Positions 35,886 through 37,161 of a stretch of DNA of 37,161 bases are shown piece after piece. Within the stretch, counting starts at the first letter, position 1, and each line of letters opens with the position of its first letter. A program made the position numbers and the translations under genes. Below the pieces are notes generated by a model, which saw only the letters and a program-made list of their open reading frames with translations, was not told where the DNA came from and ran no database searches. This stretch comes from Rhodopseudomonas sp. AAP120 (GTDB lineage Bacteria > Pseudomonadota > Alphaproteobacteria > Rhizobiales > Xanthobacteraceae): positions 1 to 37,161 of the forward strand of contig NZ_LJIC01000048.1 in NCBI RefSeq assembly GCF_001295845.1, written 5' to 3'.

Positions 35886-36572
35886 ATGCCGAACGCCCGC
35901 AAGATCCTGATCGTGGATGACGACACCGATCTGCGCGATGCGCTGGTCGAACAGCTGTCGCTGCACGAGGAATTCGAGGCCTCGGCGGTCGACACCGGTG
36001 CCAAGGGCGTGCAGTCCGCGAAGGCCAATGCCCCCGACCTGGTGCTGATGGATGTCGGCCTGCCCGACACCGACGGCCGCGAGGTGGTGCGCAGCCTCCG
36101 CAAGGGCGGCTTCAAGGCGCCGATCATCATGCTGACCGGCCATGATACGGACTCTGATACCATCCTCGGCCTCGAGAGTGGCGCCAACGACTACGTCGCC
36201 AAGCCGTTCCGCTTCGCCGTGCTGCTGGCCCGGATCCGCGCTCAGCTGCGCCAGCACGAGGCCAGCGAGGACGCGGTGTTCACCGTCGGTCCCTACAGCT
36301 TCCGCCCCGGCTCCAAGATGCTGACCGGCGCCAATGCCAAGAAGGTGCGGCTCACCGAAAAGGAAACCGCGATCCTGCGTTTCCTGTACCGCGCCGGACA
36401 ATCGGCGGTGTCGCGCGAGACGCTGCTGCAGGAAGTGTGGGGCTACAATTCGGGCGTGACCACCCACACGCTCGAGACTCACATTTACCGACTTCGCCAA
36501 AAGATCGAGAAAGATGCCGCCAATCCGGAGATTCTGGTGACTGAGGCCGGTGGCTACAAACTCGTGCCGTGA
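35886..36572 (+). CDS. OmpR-type response regulator (CenR-like)
   Basis: A 228-residue two-domain regulator. The receiver (1-120) has the acidic pair in IVDDDTDLRD, phospho-acceptor Asp56 in LMDVGLP, Thr84 and Lys106 in YVAKPF. The winged-helix DNA-binding domain (about 130-228) has LTEKETAILRFLYRAG, EVWGYN and TTHTLETHIYRLRQKIE. The receiver and the block VLLARIRAQLRQHE resemble CenR, an envelope regulator of alphaproteobacteria; I give no symbol because this rests on recall. ATG 35886 is preferred over an upstream in-frame start at 35799. No kinase gene is adjacent, so it is an orphan here. Confidence 0.9.
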   Translation: MPNARKILIVDDDTDLRDALVEQLSLHEEFEASAVDTGAKGVQSAKANAPDLVLMDVGLPDTDGREVVRSLRKGGFKAPIIMLTGHDTDSDTILGLESGANDYVAKPFRFAVLLARIRAQLRQHEASEDAVFTVGPYSFRPGSKMLTGANAKKVRLTEKETAILRFLYRAGQSAVSRETLLQEVWGYNSGVTTHTLETHIYRLRQKIEKDAANPEILVTEAGGYKLVP

Positions 36573-36593
36573 TACCAATAGGGGCCGAATCGA

Positions 36594-36624
36594 CGCCAAG
36601 CGTTCGCTGATCGAGCGTTTGGCG
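36594..36624 (+). terminator. strong hairpin between the response regulator and the cNMP-binding gene
   Basis: A 13-bp stem (36594-36606 with 36612-36624) around CTGAT. Two of the pairs are G-U in the + strand RNA and would be C-A mismatches in the opposite RNA, so it folds only in the rightward transcript. A TTTT follows 8 bases later. It may end the regulator's message or reduce read-through. Confidence 0.55.
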
Positions 36625-36649
36625 CGTCCCGTTTTCTGACCGGTCCCTG

Positions 36650-37099
36650 ATGTCGATCGAAGATGATGTTGCGCTGCTTGAACGTGTCCCGACGCTGCGG
36701 CTGTTGGGCGACACGTCGCTGCGCATGCTTGCGATCGGTTCCGAGCAGCGCGACTACGCGCGCGGCGACGTGCTGTTCAATGCCGGCGACGCGTCGGACG
36801 CCGGCTATGTGGTGCAGACCGGATCGTTCCAGCTGACATCGTCCGACGGTGGCCCGTACGAACTGATTGCGCGACCCGGCGACCTGATCGGCGAGCTGGC
36901 GCTGGTGCTGCCGATGCCGCGGCCGTCGAGCGCGGTGGCGCTGGAGTACTCGTCGGTGATCCGGATCGCCCGCAGCCTGTTCCAGCGCGTGCTGGAAAGC
37001 GACCCGCCCGCCGCCCGCCGTCTGCGCGACGAATTCGCGATCCGCACCAGTCAGATCGCCAGCGACATCCTGATCGCCGGCGCCAAGCTGAGTTCGTAG
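36650..37099 (+). CDS. small cyclic-nucleotide-binding-domain protein
   Basis: A 149-residue single-domain protein with a CRP-type beta roll (about residues 20-115). The phosphate-binding cassette reads IGELALVLPMPRPSSAVAL, with the Glu and Arg that contact cyclic nucleotide retained. There is no helix-turn-helix and no other effector domain, so it cannot act as a CRP-like activator on its own; it may sense nucleotide and bind a partner, or not bind nucleotide at all. Starts 77 bases after the response regulator on the same strand, with a hairpin between. No function assigned. Confidence 0.85.
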   Translation: MSIEDDVALLERVPTLRLLGDTSLRMLAIGSEQRDYARGDVLFNAGDASDAGYVVQTGSFQLTSSDGGPYELIARPGDLIGELALVLPMPRPSSAVALEYSSVIRIARSLFQRVLESDPPAARRLRDEFAIRTSQIASDILIAGAKLSS

Positions 37100-37130
37100 C
37101 AAGCGAACGCATCGCGGCGAGATCTCTTCC

Positions 37131-37154
37131 CCCTCTCCCGCTTGCGGGAGAGGG
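37131..37154. repeat. family 5 hairpin (truncated by the window end)
   Basis: CCCTCTCCCGCTTGCGGGAG continues into AGGG as one 24-bp palindrome, like the arms of the element at 24642-24884. If a second arm exists it lies beyond the right edge. It sits 31 bases after the cNMP-protein stop. Confidence 0.85.
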
Positions 37155-37161
37155 CCGGGGT

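Overview
The window looks like chromosomal core DNA from a GC-rich alphaproteobacterium of the Rhizobiales, most likely Rhodopseudomonas (R. palustris group) or a near relative in the Bradyrhizobium family. This rests on recognised protein sequences, the classic alphaproteobacterial gene order (hisB..coaA, hslVU, secB/Tim44/MltA, dnaQ-coaE-maf-PPSR, hemJ-rho-mnmE-mnmG-rsmG-parAB, holA-lptE-leuS), and families of long imperfect palindromes between genes of a kind common in this group. No rRNA, tRNA, insertion sequence, prophage or CRISPR array was found, and no gene looks broken.

Layout. Positions 1-4018 (+): tail of a YifB/ComM-type ATPase, a small exported protein of unknown function, a membrane hybrid histidine kinase, and the ornithine-lipid acyltransferase olsB. 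Positions 4158-8895 (-): a histidine operon hisB-(DUF2628)-hisH-hisA-hisF-hisE with coaA at its end; two junctions share a 4-base start/stop overlap. Positions 9093-11649 (+): hslV, a DUF2585 membrane protein and hslU. Positions 11998-14828 (-): Smr protein, mltA and a Tim44-like protein. secB (+) follows. Positions 15943-18732 (-): dnaQ, coaE, maf and the PPDK regulatory protein. Positions 19182-27652 (+): hemJ, rho, mnmE, mnmG, rsmG, parA, parB. Positions 28050-34143 (-): holA, lptE, leuS and a diguanylate cyclase. The right end has a YggS-type PLP protein (+), a YkuD L,D-transpeptidase (-), an OmpR-type response regulator (+) and a cNMP-binding-domain protein (+).

The strongest theme is chromosome replication and segregation. 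The divergent gap 18733-19181, between the PPDK-regulatory gene and hemJ, is where alphaproteobacteria often keep oriC. It holds DnaA-box-like 9-mers, an AT-rich tract and clustered GANTC sites. To its right lie four near-perfect parS palindromes (22597, 24553, 24584, 25052) flanking mnmG and inside rsmG, directly upstream of parA-parB. Genes diverge from the candidate origin on both sides, as expected for leading-strand bias.

I found no plainly new multi-gene system. The most promising items are the candidate oriC with its parS cluster, a perfect 20-bp palindrome before the diguanylate cyclase, nested palindromic repeat elements, an RNA hairpin whose G-U pairs fix its strand, and several conserved genes of unknown function (the exported protein at 398, DUF2628 in the his operon, DUF2585 in the hslVU operon).
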